64,000 nucleotides of DNA from Pokkaliibacter plantistimulans (GCF_046844695.1 NZ_CP177354.1:5022001-5086000); one strand, 5' to 3'. Counted from the stretch's first letter, positions 27,057 through 36,214 are shown. Notes: generated by a model not told the origin, from the sequence alone. A program made the numbers and translations.

Positions 27057-27523
27057 TCAAAGGTCCTCAAAGGTCATATCTGCCCCTGCTCCGGGCAACA
27101 TATGCAATCTTGTTGTTGTGTACCGCTCTGCGCTGAGCCAGCTATGTATCGGCAACTCAGGCATACAGGCAGAGACCCGCACGGCAGACAACTTGGAAGT
27201 CGACCCAGCACTCCCGCTGGCGTTGCCCCCCTTGCCCACAGGCTTGCTACATGAGTTGCGATGGAACGCCCTACGGCAAACCAGACAAATTATCAGTAAC
27301 AGCCACAGAGCAATAAAAGGGGGTCACTGTCGGGAAAGCGACCTGGAATTCACTCCTTCCCAAGCGGGCGCGGATTTTACTGTCATTTCTTGTGTCGATG
27401 CAAAAATGTGATCGCCTTTAGCAGAACCACTTTGACAATGCGTCCGGATTGCCAGCGGGTGGCTCATGGACTACGTTTTCCACAGGTATTCTTTGCGGAT
27501 CACGCCACACTGTAGGTATCACT
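27057..27523. other. Divergent intergenic region, amino-acid permease / MBL hydrolase
   Basis: About 467 nt with no convincing gene. Overlapping short frames (for example 26998-27411) run into the permease and have no recognisable product. Promoters for both flanking genes are expected here, but no confident -35/-10 pair was found. Confidence 0.5.
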
Positions 27524-28351
27524 ATGCACATTCAGTTTTACGGTGTGAGAGGCTCCATCCCCGCCCCCGGTCAACAGTCCGTTCGCTACGGCGGCAATAC
27601 CGCCTGCGTCCTCGTTCGCAACGATGCTGGCGAACAGCTCATTCTGGATGCGGGAACCGGGATCAGGCAGCTGGGTACTGAACTGCTGACGGACCCTCGC
27701 CCCATTACCCTGCTGCTGTCTCATAATCACTGGGACCATATTCAGGGTTTCCCGTTCTTCCGCCCGGCCTACCAGCGTGATCGGGAGATTCATATTTTTC
27801 CCGGACTGACCACGCCACATGAGCCGTATGCCATTCTTAACCAGCTCAAGGGCAGTGTATTTCCTGTGCCAGCGACAGCCCTGGCGGCACGCATTCAGAT
27901 TGAGAACGCCCCCGCCAGCCATGCCTGGACCTTGCAGGGCTTCCACATCCAGCGCTGTCCACTCAATCATCCCGGCGGGGGCAGCGCCTATCTGATTGAA
28001 GCGGACGGACAGCGCTTTGCCTACGTCACTGACAACGAACTCAATCCGCCGCACACCCCCGTAACGTCGTTCGATAAATGGTGCGAATTTGTGCACGGTG
28101 TCGACCTACTGCTGCACGATGCCCAATATGTGCCCAGAGACATGCCAATGAAACATGGCTGGGGCCATTCGCTGGTGTCTGAAGCCCTTGCTTTGGCCAA
28201 GGCGGCAGCAGTGAAGCACCTTGTGCTGTTCAGTTACGACCCGGAGCGCAGTGACGATGAGCTGGATGCGATTGCCGCCGACCTTGCCACTCAGGCCCTG
28301 CCCTTCCCTGTCAGCTTTGCCAGAGAAGGTATGTGCCTGTCATGCGCCTGA
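27524..28351 (+). CDS. Metallo-beta-lactamase-fold hydrolase
   Basis: The 275-residue MBL-fold protein starts with MHIQFYGVRGSIPAPG, typical of the RNase Z / phosphodiesterase-like branch, and has the metal-binding motif SHNHWDH (near residue 68) plus later His/Asp ligands (NHPGG, VTDNE, LLHDAQY, HGWGHS). The ATG at 27524 is used; the frame is open upstream from a TTG at 27449 but homology starts here. The stop overlaps the start of the nucleotide cyclase gene, implying coupled translation and perhaps a role in cyclic-nucleotide turnover. The substrate is unknown. Confidence 0.85.
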   Translation: MHIQFYGVRGSIPAPGQQSVRYGGNTACVLVRNDAGEQLILDAGTGIRQLGTELLTDPRPITLLLSHNHWDHIQGFPFFRPAYQRDREIHIFPGLTTPHEPYAILNQLKGSVFPVPATALAARIQIENAPASHAWTLQGFHIQRCPLNHPGGGSAYLIEADGQRFAYVTDNELNPPHTPVTSFDKWCEFVHGVDLLLHDAQYVPRDMPMKHGWGHSLVSEALALAKAAAVKHLVLFSYDPERSDDELDAIAADLATQALPFPVSFAREGMCLSCA

Positions 28352-30561
28352 GCGACTACTGGCGAAAACACTATCGCCAGATCCTCGGCGGCTGTCTGCT
28401 GATGCTGCTTATCGCTGCTCTGCAGGTGGCGTATGTTTCCTCCTCGACCGACAGCATTGCCGTACTGAAACGGATAGACGGCATCCTCTATGACTTCCGG
28501 CTAAAGTCGACACTCCGCTGGCGCCCTCACTCCAGCCTGCCCATTGTCATTGTCGATATAGATGAGCGTAGCCTGCGTGAACAGGGGCGCTGGCCATGGA
28601 GCCGCGACAAGGTCGCGCAGATGCTGGCCAATCTGGCTCAGGCAGGAACAGCCGTGGTGGCTTTCGATATTCTGTTTGCCGAACCGCAGAACAATCCTGT
28701 GCAGCTGGTCATGACACACGTACAGGATCCTCAGATCAGACAACAGCTGGCCCCTCTGGTTGGACAGCTGGATGCTGATCAGGCACTGGCCCGTCACTTG
28801 CAAGACACGGATACAGTGCTCGGCATCCTGTTTCAGGATGACAGCAACGTGATTCGTGGTGAGTTGCCGCCAGCGGTGCTGACGACCGACAGCAACAGTA
28901 AACCGCTGGCCGTCGGCAGCTTTCCGGGCTATCTGGCTAATATCGAGCTGCTGCAACAGCGTGCAGCCGGTGCGGGCTTCATCAACAGTACTCCGGACGA
29001 CGACGGATTCATCCGTTCGGCTGCTCTGCTGATGGCTCATCAGGGCATTCTGTATCCTTCACTGGCACTGGAGGCCGCAAGGCTTTATACCTTGTCGGAC
29101 AGTTTTAAGGTGGATACGGCGGAGATCGGAGATTATCGCTCCATCATCGGTGTCGATGTGGGCGGCAAGCGAGTACCAACCGATACCTTTGGCAGGGTAT
29201 TGATCCCTTATCGGGGCGCTGCCTACAGTTTCCCGTACGTATCAGCGACGGATGTGGTGAGCGGGCACTTACCAGCGGACGTATTCAGTAATGCCATTGT
29301 GTTTGTCGGCACGTCTGCCGTTGGTAACGCCGACCTGCGCGCCACGCCCGTCGGTGTGCTCTACCCCGGAGTGGAGGTCCATGCCAACGTCTTTGAAGGG
29401 CTGCTGAACCCGGAGTTGTTACCTGTCCATCCCGACTGGGCAGATGGTGCCCTGCTGGTGCTGATGTTGCTGGTGGGCAGTGTACTGAATGCGCTATTGC
29501 CTCTGCTGGGACCATTGGCCATGGCCATCAACGGCGCTCTGCTGGTGACTGCCGTGGTGCTGATCAATGGCTACCTGTGGGTGGTATGGCGCCTGGATCT
29601 GTCGCTGACGCTGAGTTTGTTACTGATCACCGTGCTCACCGTCTTTCACATGGCATCCGGGTTCTTTGGTGAGGCCCGCCAGCGGCGTCGCATCAAGTCG
29701 ATTTTTGATCAGTATGTCCCGCCAGCCCATATCGAGCGCATGCTGAATCACCCGGAAGGGCTGGGAATGGACGGGGAGCGCCGTGAGATGACCGTGCTGT
29801 TTTCCGATATTCGTGGCTTTACCAGTATTTCCGAAAAACTGGGGGCCAGTGAGCTGAAGTCCGTACTGAACCGGTTCTTCTCCCCCATCACCAAGGCCAT
29901 CTTTGAACATCAGGGCACCATCGACAAATACGTCGGCGACATGGTGATGGCGTTCTGGAATGCGCCTCTGGAAGACCGGGCGCATGCCGAACATGCGGTA
30001 GAAACGGCTTTTGCGATGCTGAAGATTACCGATGAGCTGCAACGGGTATTTGAGCTTGAAAGTTTACCTGCCATTGATATCGGCATTGGTATCAATACTG
30101 GCGATATGAACGTCGGCGATATGGGCTCCAGTTATCGACGGGCCTATACGGTGATCGGCGATGCAGTCAATCTGGGCTCACGCCTTGAAGGGCTGACCAA
30201 ATTTTATGGGGTCCGTTTGCTGGTCAGTGAGTTCACCCAGGCGCAATGTCCTGACTGGGCCTTTATGCCAGTCGACAGGGTGAAGGTTAAAGGTAAACAG
30301 CTACCTGTCTCGATATATGAACCGCTGGGCAGACTTGCTCAGCTCACCGAGGCACAACGCTACGAATTGTCGCGTTTTAACCAGGCACTGACGCACTACT
30401 TCGCCCAGCAATGGAACGCAGCTGAAAGCTTGTTGCTAGAATTACAGCATCAGACTGAACATCAATCGCTGTACCTGCTTTATCTGGAGAGAGTGAGAGC
30501 CCTGAGACAGGCGCCACCCGGTGATGACTGGGATGGCAGCTACGCCCATACCAGCAAATGA
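28333..30561 (+). CDS. CHASE2-domain class III adenylate/guanylate cyclase
   Basis: The 742-residue product has an N-terminal transmembrane helix (about residues 15-35), an extracytoplasmic CHASE2 sensor (about 40-345, with VDIDERSLREQGRWPWSRD), two or three transmembrane helices (about 370-440) and a class III cyclase domain (about 485-665). The cyclase shows FSDIRGFT and KYVGDMVMAFW for metal binding and IGDAVNLGSRLE for substrate and transition-state contacts. It should make cAMP or cGMP in response to an external signal. Starts at GTG 28333 or ATG 28342 are both possible; both overlap the upstream MBL gene. Confidence 0.9.
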   Translation: MPVMRLSDYWRKHYRQILGGCLLMLLIAALQVAYVSSSTDSIAVLKRIDGILYDFRLKSTLRWRPHSSLPIVIVDIDERSLREQGRWPWSRDKVAQMLANLAQAGTAVVAFDILFAEPQNNPVQLVMTHVQDPQIRQQLAPLVGQLDADQALARHLQDTDTVLGILFQDDSNVIRGELPPAVLTTDSNSKPLAVGSFPGYLANIELLQQRAAGAGFINSTPDDDGFIRSAALLMAHQGILYPSLALEAARLYTLSDSFKVDTAEIGDYRSIIGVDVGGKRVPTDTFGRVLIPYRGAAYSFPYVSATDVVSGHLPADVFSNAIVFVGTSAVGNADLRATPVGVLYPGVEVHANVFEGLLNPELLPVHPDWADGALLVLMLLVGSVLNALLPLLGPLAMAINGALLVTAVVLINGYLWVVWRLDLSLTLSLLLITVLTVFHMASGFFGEARQRRRIKSIFDQYVPPAHIERMLNHPEGLGMDGERREMTVLFSDIRGFTSISEKLGASELKSVLNRFFSPITKAIFEHQGTIDKYVGDMVMAFWNAPLEDRAHAEHAVETAFAMLKITDELQRVFELESLPAIDIGIGINTGDMNVGDMGSSYRRAYTVIGDAVNLGSRLEGLTKFYGVRLLVSEFTQAQCPDWAFMPVDRVKVKGKQLPVSIYEPLGRLAQLTEAQRYELSRFNQALTHYFAQQWNAAESLLLELQHQTEHQSLYLLYLERVRALRQAPPGDDWDGSYAHTSK

Positions 30562-30712
30562 CAGCGATCTGAAACGTCTTGCTGGCAGGGCGCAGGATCT
30601 ATCACTGCAATTTCATCGTCAGTCGTGAAGGTGTACGGCAACCAATCAACATCACGGGAGTCTGCAGCAGTTGCAGGTCAGCTCCTGGCATCATTCAGCA
30701 GGTTCAGACACC

Positions 30713-32350
30713 ATGAGTCAGGCTCGCACCACACACCAAGATGCACTTCGCCATATGGTGGATATTGGTATCCGTTTGTCGTCGGAACGGGACACCACCA
30801 AGTTATTGGAAGATATTCTGCAAGCCGCGCGAGATCTGACCAATGCCGATGGCGGGACCATTTACTCCATCACCGATAACAATCAGCTTAAGTTCGAAAC
30901 GCTGATCAACGACTCCCTGAACCTCTATCTGGGTGGCGTCTCCGGGGACTCCATCCCCTTTCCCAATATCCCGATCTACCACGACGACGGCAATCCCAAC
31001 ACCAATGCGCTGGTCGCTGTGGCAGCAGCCACAGGGGAGATCATCAATATCGAGGATGCGTACAACTGCAGTGAGTATGACCTCAGTGCCGCTCGCAGCA
31101 TGGACCAGAAGAATGGTTACCACACCCTGTCGGTGCTGACGATCCCGATGAAGAACCATGAAGGCCTGCTCAATGGTGTACTGCAGCTGATCAACGCCCA
31201 GGAGGGCGATAAGGTGGTTCCGTTCCAGCCGCCAGCGATCGAGCAGGTGCAGACCCTGACATCCATGGCATCAGTAGCGCTCAACAATCGCCATCTGATC
31301 GACAGTATGGAGTCCCTGTTCCAGTCCCTGACGCGGCTGATCGCCAAGGCCATTGACGAGAAATCACCCTATACCGGCGGCCATTGTCGGCGGGTCCCCG
31401 AACTGACCATGATTTTTGCCGAGGCGGTGCATAACACCGAACAGGGGCCGCTGGCGACGTTTCGCATGACCGACGCCGACCGCTACGAGCTGTCCATTGC
31501 AGGCTGGCTGCACGACTGCGGCAAGATTGCCACACCCGAATACGTGATGGACAAAGCCACCAAATTACAGACGTTATACGACCGCATCAGTCTGGTGGAT
31601 GCCAAGCTGGAAATTGCCAAGCGCGATCTGGAAATCCGGTTCCTCAAACAGATTTACCAGGCTGAACGCAGTGGTGATGACGAATTATGTCAGCGGCTGC
31701 AAAGTGAGCTGGAACAGCAGCTGATCAGTATCGAAGAGGATCGTTGTTTCCTGCACAAGATCAATATTGGCAGTGAGTTCATGGCACCTGAAGATCAGCA
31801 ACGGGTACGCCATATCGGCAAGGACATGCAGGTAGAGATCGGTGGCGAGGTGCAGAATCTGTTGAGTGATGATGAGATGTATAACCTCAGCATTGCCAAA
31901 GGCACGCTGACGGCCGAGGAGCGCAAGATCGTTAACCGGCACATGGATATCACCCTGGAAATGCTGGAGGCCCTGCCCTTCCCCAAACATCTGCGCCGCG
32001 TGCCCGAGTATGCCGGTGGTCATCACGAGAAAATGGACGGCACCGGCTATCCGCGCGGACTGACCCGCGAGCAGATGTCAGTACCTGCACGTATCATGGC
32101 CATCGCTGACATTTTTGAAGCCCTGAGCGCATCAGACCGGCCCTACAAGAACGCCAAAAAGATCAGCGAATGTCTGTACATCATGGGCAAGCTGAAGCTT
32201 AGCAATCACATTGACCCCGATCTGTTTGACATCTTTATCGATCACAAGGTCTATCTGAGCTTTGCTGAGCGCTTCCTGAAGGCAGAGCAGATCGACGATA
32301 TTGATTACAGCAAGATCCCGGGCTATATCCCCCCGGAATCTCGCCAATAA
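30713..32350 (+). CDS. GAF-domain HD-GYP protein (probable c-di-GMP phosphodiesterase)
   Basis: The 545-residue protein has an N-terminal GAF domain (about residues 15-180) and a C-terminal HD-GYP domain with HDCGK near residue 265, GHHEKMDGTGYP near 436-447 and the IMAIADIFEALSASDRPYK segment. All signature residues for metal binding and c-di-GMP hydrolysis are present. About 115 residues separate the HD motif from the following RKIVNRHMDIT helix, a Glu/Lys-rich stretch likely to be helical. The ATG at 30713 is preferred over TTG 30671 because the GAF domain starts just after it. It lies 151 nt downstream of the cyclase gene. Confidence 0.88.
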   Translation: MSQARTTHQDALRHMVDIGIRLSSERDTTKLLEDILQAARDLTNADGGTIYSITDNNQLKFETLINDSLNLYLGGVSGDSIPFPNIPIYHDDGNPNTNALVAVAAATGEIINIEDAYNCSEYDLSAARSMDQKNGYHTLSVLTIPMKNHEGLLNGVLQLINAQEGDKVVPFQPPAIEQVQTLTSMASVALNNRHLIDSMESLFQSLTRLIAKAIDEKSPYTGGHCRRVPELTMIFAEAVHNTEQGPLATFRMTDADRYELSIAGWLHDCGKIATPEYVMDKATKLQTLYDRISLVDAKLEIAKRDLEIRFLKQIYQAERSGDDELCQRLQSELEQQLISIEEDRCFLHKINIGSEFMAPEDQQRVRHIGKDMQVEIGGEVQNLLSDDEMYNLSIAKGTLTAEERKIVNRHMDITLEMLEALPFPKHLRRVPEYAGGHHEKMDGTGYPRGLTREQMSVPARIMAIADIFEALSASDRPYKNAKKISECLYIMGKLKLSNHIDPDLFDIFIDHKVYLSFAERFLKAEQIDDIDYSKIPGYIPPESRQ

Positions 32351-32372
32351 TCAAAGCACTGCTTCACGAGCC

Positions 32373-32400
32373 ATGACTATGACTGTACTTTCATAGTCAT
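32373..32400. other. Perfect inverted repeat downstream of the HD-GYP gene
   Basis: ATGACTATGA pairs perfectly with TCATAGTCAT around an 8-nt loop. It lacks a T-run, so it may be a weak terminator or 3'-end stabiliser. Confidence 0.45.
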
Positions 32401-32465
32401 CAACAGCACGCGGAATGGCAGGGTCAGGGATGACCGAATTCATCTGCGTTATGCCATTCAGATCA

Positions 32466-32837
32466 TCAGGGCTTGGCTACATGCCAGACGCCTTTCACAC
32501 CGTCTCCCGTGGTATCTCCCGGCTGGCTGTCCTTCACCCAGGTATACAGCGGATGGCCTTTGTAGGCCCACTGCATACTGCCATCCTCACGCTTCACTAC
32601 GCTGTAGTCGCCCGCCGCCACGGCATCTTCTGCTGCCTGCAGCGGAGGCCATGCCTTGGCACACTGCTCATAGCACTGACTGACACCGGCGCTGTCCTTG
32701 TCAAAGGTGTACAACGTCATCCCCTGACCATCGGTAAGTACCTTACCTAGCTTACTGTCTCCAACCATGGCTGGATCCGCCATGGCAGAGGAGGCGACAA
32801 GGGTCAATACTAATGCGATTACGGTCTGCTTGTTCAT
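32466..32837 (-). CDS. Secreted YxxD-repeat protein (COG4315 / Lipoprotein_15 family)
   Basis: The 123-residue protein has a Sec signal peptide (MNKQTVIALVLTLVASSAMA-DP) and two copies of the family's core pattern: GMTLYTFDKDSAGVSQCYEQCAKAWPP at the front (Yx(F/W/Y)xxD plus a Cys pair) and GHPLYTWVKD at the end. The molecular function of the family is unknown; members are often under ECF sigma control near oxidative or envelope stress genes. AGGAG precedes the ATG at 32837 by 6 nt. It is divergent from an ECF sigma gene and its promoter-like element matches that of the sigma operon. Confidence 0.87.
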   Translation of the reverse strand: MNKQTVIALVLTLVASSAMADPAMVGDSKLGKVLTDGQGMTLYTFDKDSAGVSQCYEQCAKAWPPLQAAEDAVAAGDYSVVKREDGSMQWAYKGHPLYTWVKDSQPGDTTGDGVKGVWHVAKP

Positions 32838-32874
32838 GGGTAACTCCTGTGTCTGATCGGAATGGATCAACAGG

Positions 32875-32903
32875 AATACGTTTACCTCATGCGTTTGGAT
32901 GCA
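32875..32903 (-). promoter_or_regulatory. Candidate ECF-sigma promoter of the YxxD-repeat gene
   Basis: On the minus strand TGCATCC is followed after 16 nt by CGTATT, about 38 nt before the start codon. The same arrangement occurs on the plus strand for the sigma operon, so it is likely the sigma factor's own recognition element. This is a pattern match, not measured. Confidence 0.55.
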
Positions 32904-32928
32904 TCTGAAAACGATGTATAGACGTAAT
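32900..32928 (+). promoter_or_regulatory. Candidate autoregulated ECF-sigma promoter of the sigma/anti-sigma operon
   Basis: TGCATCT, a 16-nt spacer and CGTAAT lie about 60 nt before the sigma start. It overlaps the divergent copy through a shared palindromic GATGCATC. ECF sigma factors commonly control their own operon through CGTA-type -10 elements. Confidence 0.55.
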
Positions 32929-32988
32929 ACTTAACATGCACGTGCCACTCACTCCCCATCAGCCAGGGAACAGACACTCACGGTGACA

Positions 32989-33579
32989 ATGGAACGCCCT
33001 CCCATTTCAACAGCCTTTCCGGCTGCAGATGCCACGGCTCAGGTTGAGTACTGGCTGCAAGAGATTGCCAGAGGCGATAAAGAAGCGCTGGCGGCACTGT
33101 ATCAGGCCTACTTTCGTCGTCTGGCTGCCCTGCTCTATCCCCTGCTTGGCCATGCCAGCACCGTAGAGGATGTAATTCAGGAGGGGTTCATCAAGCTCTG
33201 GCACAAAGCCCATACCTGGCAGCCCCAACGTGGCAATGGTGAAGCGTGGATGATTGCCTTGTTCCGCCACCTGGCGCTTGATCAGCTACGCTCCGGCAAG
33301 CGGCGCACGGCAGTGTCACTGCAGTCAGAGCAGGAAGACGTGGCAATGGAGGATAAGGTGGTATTTGACGCGCCAGCCCCCGGCTTTCCTCATGAGCGCG
33401 AGCGCATCTGGCACTGCCTCAATCAGCTGGAAGCACAGAGCCGGGCAGCCATTCTATTGAGCTATACCCAGGGATACAGCCACGAAGAACTTAGCCAGCA
33501 TTTTGCCACCCCTTTAGGCACACTGAAGTCCTGGGTCAGGCGAGGAATGGAGAAATTACGCCAATGCCTATGCCACTGA
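32989..33579 (+). CDS. ECF-family RNA polymerase sigma factor
   Basis: The 196-residue protein has sigma region 2 (ALYQAYFRRLAALLYP, then STVEDVIQEGFIKLWHKA and EAWMIALFRHLALDQLRS) and region 4 (LEAQSRAAILLSYTQGYSHEELSQHFATPLGTLKSWVRRG). Start is uncertain: ATG 32989 or GTG 32983. The gene overlaps the anti-sigma gene by 16 nt. The pair resembles the group of ECF sigma factors with RskA/membrane anti-sigma partners. It probably directs transcription of its own operon and of the divergent YxxD-repeat gene. Confidence 0.9.
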   Translation: MERPPISTAFPAADATAQVEYWLQEIARGDKEALAALYQAYFRRLAALLYPLLGHASTVEDVIQEGFIKLWHKAHTWQPQRGNGEAWMIALFRHLALDQLRSGKRRTAVSLQSEQEDVAMEDKVVFDAPAPGFPHERERIWHCLNQLEAQSRAAILLSYTQGYSHEELSQHFATPLGTLKSWVRRGMEKLRQCLCH

Positions 33580-34286
33580 GATATCTGCAATCCGAGCTGC
33601 AAACACGATTAGCTGAGCGTTACGCGCTGGGCATGCAGACGTTGAAGGTCCGCCTGCGATGCCAGCAACTGCTGGCAGAACTACCGAGTATGGAGGCTCT
33701 GGTCATACAGTGGGAGCAACGGCTACAGCCACTTCTGACGACCACGGTGACGGACGATCAGCTGGCACAACTCAATCAACAGCATATCTGGCAACGTATT
33801 ACCCAGCAGCTGCCTGATCAGCCCGCCCTCACCAAGAGGGTCGCCTCAGTGATTCAGTATTGGCAACATACCCTCAACCAACTGGCTCTGGCAGCCTGCC
33901 TGCTGCTGATGCTATGGCTATCTCAGTTTGCCATTACGCCCCACTCCACCATCCCGGTCCTGCCCCATTACATGGCAGTGTTACGCGATGCCAGAGAATC
34001 CCCCTCGCTGGTGGTCACATCAGCACGGCTTGCGCCGGGCCATGCTGTAGTCAAGCTATTCCCACAGCAGGCATTACCAGTAGGCGCAACGCTGGGCCTA
34101 TGGGCAGAGGATCCAAAAGGCCAAAGAGTGTTGCTTGGTCATCTCGACAGTAGTCATCTGCAGTGGACCCTTAGCAAGCCTCAATGGCTGGCGATTGCCT
34201 CGGCTGAACGTTTGCTGTTGGTTGACTCAACCGCACCGCACAGCGTTCTGTGGCAGGGTGAATGCCAACAGCTGCGCGCATGGTAA
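33564..34286 (+). CDS. Membrane anti-sigma factor (RskA-like C-terminal domain)
   Basis: The 240-residue protein has a cytoplasmic N-terminal part (residues 1-105), one transmembrane helix (about 112-128, LALAACLLLMLWLSQFA) and a periplasmic C-terminal domain (about 145-240) containing SPSLVVTSARLAPGHAVVKL and GATLGLWAEDPKGQRVLLG, as in RskA-type anti-sigma proteins. The 16-nt overlap with the sigma gene suggests stoichiometric production. No zinc-binding HxxxCxxC motif is seen, so release is probably by proteolysis rather than zinc/redox switching; this is inference. Confidence 0.82.
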   Translation: MPMPLRYLQSELQTRLAERYALGMQTLKVRLRCQQLLAELPSMEALVIQWEQRLQPLLTTTVTDDQLAQLNQQHIWQRITQQLPDQPALTKRVASVIQYWQHTLNQLALAACLLLMLWLSQFAITPHSTIPVLPHYMAVLRDARESPSLVVTSARLAPGHAVVKLFPQQALPVGATLGLWAEDPKGQRVLLGHLDSSHLQWTLSKPQWLAIASAERLLLVDSTAPHSVLWQGECQQLRAW

Positions 34287-34458
34287 ACAGAAAGCCCACA
34301 CAGGGGTTGAAGCGGGCATCGCATTGCAGCATGAAAAGCATGACGTCATCTTTGGCGACGGTAAACCCAGTCTGAGACAAGCAAGGTCGACTGAAAGGAT
34401 CTGATCAGCAAACCCTCAGGCTAAAAAACAATAACGATCCCAGTACAGGGAGTCTGCT

Positions 34459-35226
34459 ATGCCCAGCCCTATTACCATCAATCTGGTTGCACGAGAGACG
34501 TTGTCTGAACGCACTCTCAAGCTGGTTTTTCAGCGCGCCGACAATGAGCCCATCGTGTATGAACCCGGCCAGTTTTTTTCACTACACATTCCTACCGCAA
34601 CAGGACAGGTGACACGCAGCTACAGTGTGGCCACCCTCACCGATAACATCCACGCCAATATGGAGCTGGAAATTGCTGCTACCTGTCTGGACAACGGTCA
34701 GGCCAGCGACTACTTCATGCATGCGCCACTCGGTGCGGAACTGACCATGACCGGCCCCTTCGGGGCTCTGACCTTGCCCGAGCAGCTACCTAAACGCTTA
34801 CTTTTGATAGGCACCGGCACGGGCGTAGCCCCCTATCGTTCCATGCTTCCGCTACTGTCACGACGAATGAAAGTTCAGCCTGATACTCAGGTCATACTGC
34901 TGATGGGCGTCCGGCAACCTGAGGAGTTATTGTACGGGGACGACTTTATCCACTTTGCTAAACGGCAGCAGAATTTCCAGTTGTTAGCCTGCTATAGCCG
35001 TCTGCCTGTCGACGCACACCTGCATGACTTCGAAAGGCAGGGACGCTTGCTGCAGCATCTGAACGAACTTGAGCCGACTGCGGAACAGGATCTTGTCTAT
35101 GTCTGCGGTCATCCCGCTATGGTCGATGATGTGTGGGCCTATATGAAACAGCGACACTTCTCGGTCCGGCAGGTAAAAAGAGAGAAGTACTTGCTCAGTG
35201 CTGCCGCCGCATCCACAGGCGGCTGA
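34459..35226 (+). CDS. Ferredoxin/flavodoxin-NADP+ reductase family protein
   Basis: The 255-residue flavoprotein has the FAD-binding barrel with the RSYSVAT motif near residue 54, the NADP-binding domain start LLIGTGTGVAPYRSML (about 116) and the C-terminal YVCGHPAMVDDV motif. It transfers electrons between NADPH and a ferredoxin, flavodoxin or oxygenase partner. CAGGGAG precedes the ATG. Its end lies 10 nt from the convergent GlxA-type regulator gene. The sequence differs from housekeeping Fpr in having an ATATCLDNG insert, so the partner may be specialised. Confidence 0.83.
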   Translation: MPSPITINLVARETLSERTLKLVFQRADNEPIVYEPGQFFSLHIPTATGQVTRSYSVATLTDNIHANMELEIAATCLDNGQASDYFMHAPLGAELTMTGPFGALTLPEQLPKRLLLIGTGTGVAPYRSMLPLLSRRMKVQPDTQVILLMGVRQPEELLYGDDFIHFAKRQQNFQLLACYSRLPVDAHLHDFERQGRLLQHLNELEPTAEQDLVYVCGHPAMVDDVWAYMKQRHFSVRQVKREKYLLSAAAASTGG

Positions 35227-35236
35227 CCCCGAAAGA

Positions 35237-36214
35237 TCACGAGGGTAGTTCGACCGAAAAGCCCATGCCACCCGGACGAGTGCGGTTATTACGCTCTTCT
35301 CTGGGAGTGATGTTGAAGTGATTACGGTACGTCGTACTGAAATGAGAAGCCGAGGAAAACCCGCAGGCAAGCCCCACCTGCACGACCGACTTGTCACTTT
35401 GTTGCAACATCTGCCGAGCACGTTCCAGCCGCAATTCCAGATAAAACTTGGAGGGAACAGTATCGAGATGCTTTTTGAACAAGCGCTCCAGATGGCGGCG
35501 CGACACACCGACATGCATCGCCAGATCATCCGGGCTCAGCGGCTCCTCGATATTGGCCTCCATCAGGGTAACTGCCTCAATCAGCTTGGGCTGAGCCACA
35601 CCGATTCTCGACTTCAGTGGTACACGCTGCGGCTCCTCGTTGGTCCGGATACGTTCACAGACAAACTGTTCAGATATAGAGGCGGCCAGGTCCATGCCAT
35701 ATTGATGTCCGATGATATAGAGCATCATGTCCATCGCCGCCGAACCACCTGAACAGGTAAAGCGGTTGCGGTCAATTTCATACAGGTTGGTGGTCAAACG
35801 CGTATTGGGAAAGGCTTCGCGCAGATGATTGAGATCCCACCAGTGAATAGTGGCCCGACACCCATCCAACAGCCCCGCCCGTGCCAGCAGATAGCTCCCC
35901 GTGCCCACACCACCAATGGCGGGCAGGCGCTTACCCTGTGTTCGTAGCCAGCTCAGTACCGACTCATGGCCGGTCTTGGCAATGGGGCTGGCACCGCACA
36001 CCAGCAACATGTCGAGACTGGGGATTTCATTCAGGGAGAAATCGACCTGCACCGTACTCCCAACACTTGCCGTGACAGCCAAACCATCTGCGCTCAGGGT
36101 CAGGTACTCATATAGAGGTTGTCCGCTGATCCAGTTAGCCATACGTAATGGCTCAACGGCTGAGGAGTAACTCAGAAGAGAAAAATTCGGAAGTAACAGA
36201 AAACCAAACCGCAT
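35237..36214 (-). CDS. GlxA-family AraC-type transcriptional regulator
   Basis: The 325-residue protein has an N-terminal DJ-1/PfpI-like amidase fold (residues about 1-190, with LLVCGASPI and GVGTGSYLLARAGLLDG) and a C-terminal AraC/XylS DNA-binding domain with two helix-turn-helix motifs (SPDDLAMHVGVSRRHLERLF and SVVQVGLACGFSSASHFSTTY). Such regulators (GbdR, CdhR, ArgR types) control carnitine, betaine or amino-acid catabolism. The ATG at 36214 is used because it has an AAGG and homology begins there; a GTG at 36262 is possible. The ligand is unknown. Confidence 0.87.
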   Translation of the reverse strand: MRFGFLLLPNFSLLSYSSAVEPLRMANWISGQPLYEYLTLSADGLAVTASVGSTVQVDFSLNEIPSLDMLLVCGASPIAKTGHESVLSWLRTQGKRLPAIGGVGTGSYLLARAGLLDGCRATIHWWDLNHLREAFPNTRLTTNLYEIDRNRFTCSGGSAAMDMMLYIIGHQYGMDLAASISEQFVCERIRTNEEPQRVPLKSRIGVAQPKLIEAVTLMEANIEEPLSPDDLAMHVGVSRRHLERLFKKHLDTVPSKFYLELRLERARQMLQQSDKSVVQVGLACGFSSASHFSTTYRNHFNITPREERNNRTRPGGMGFSVELPS

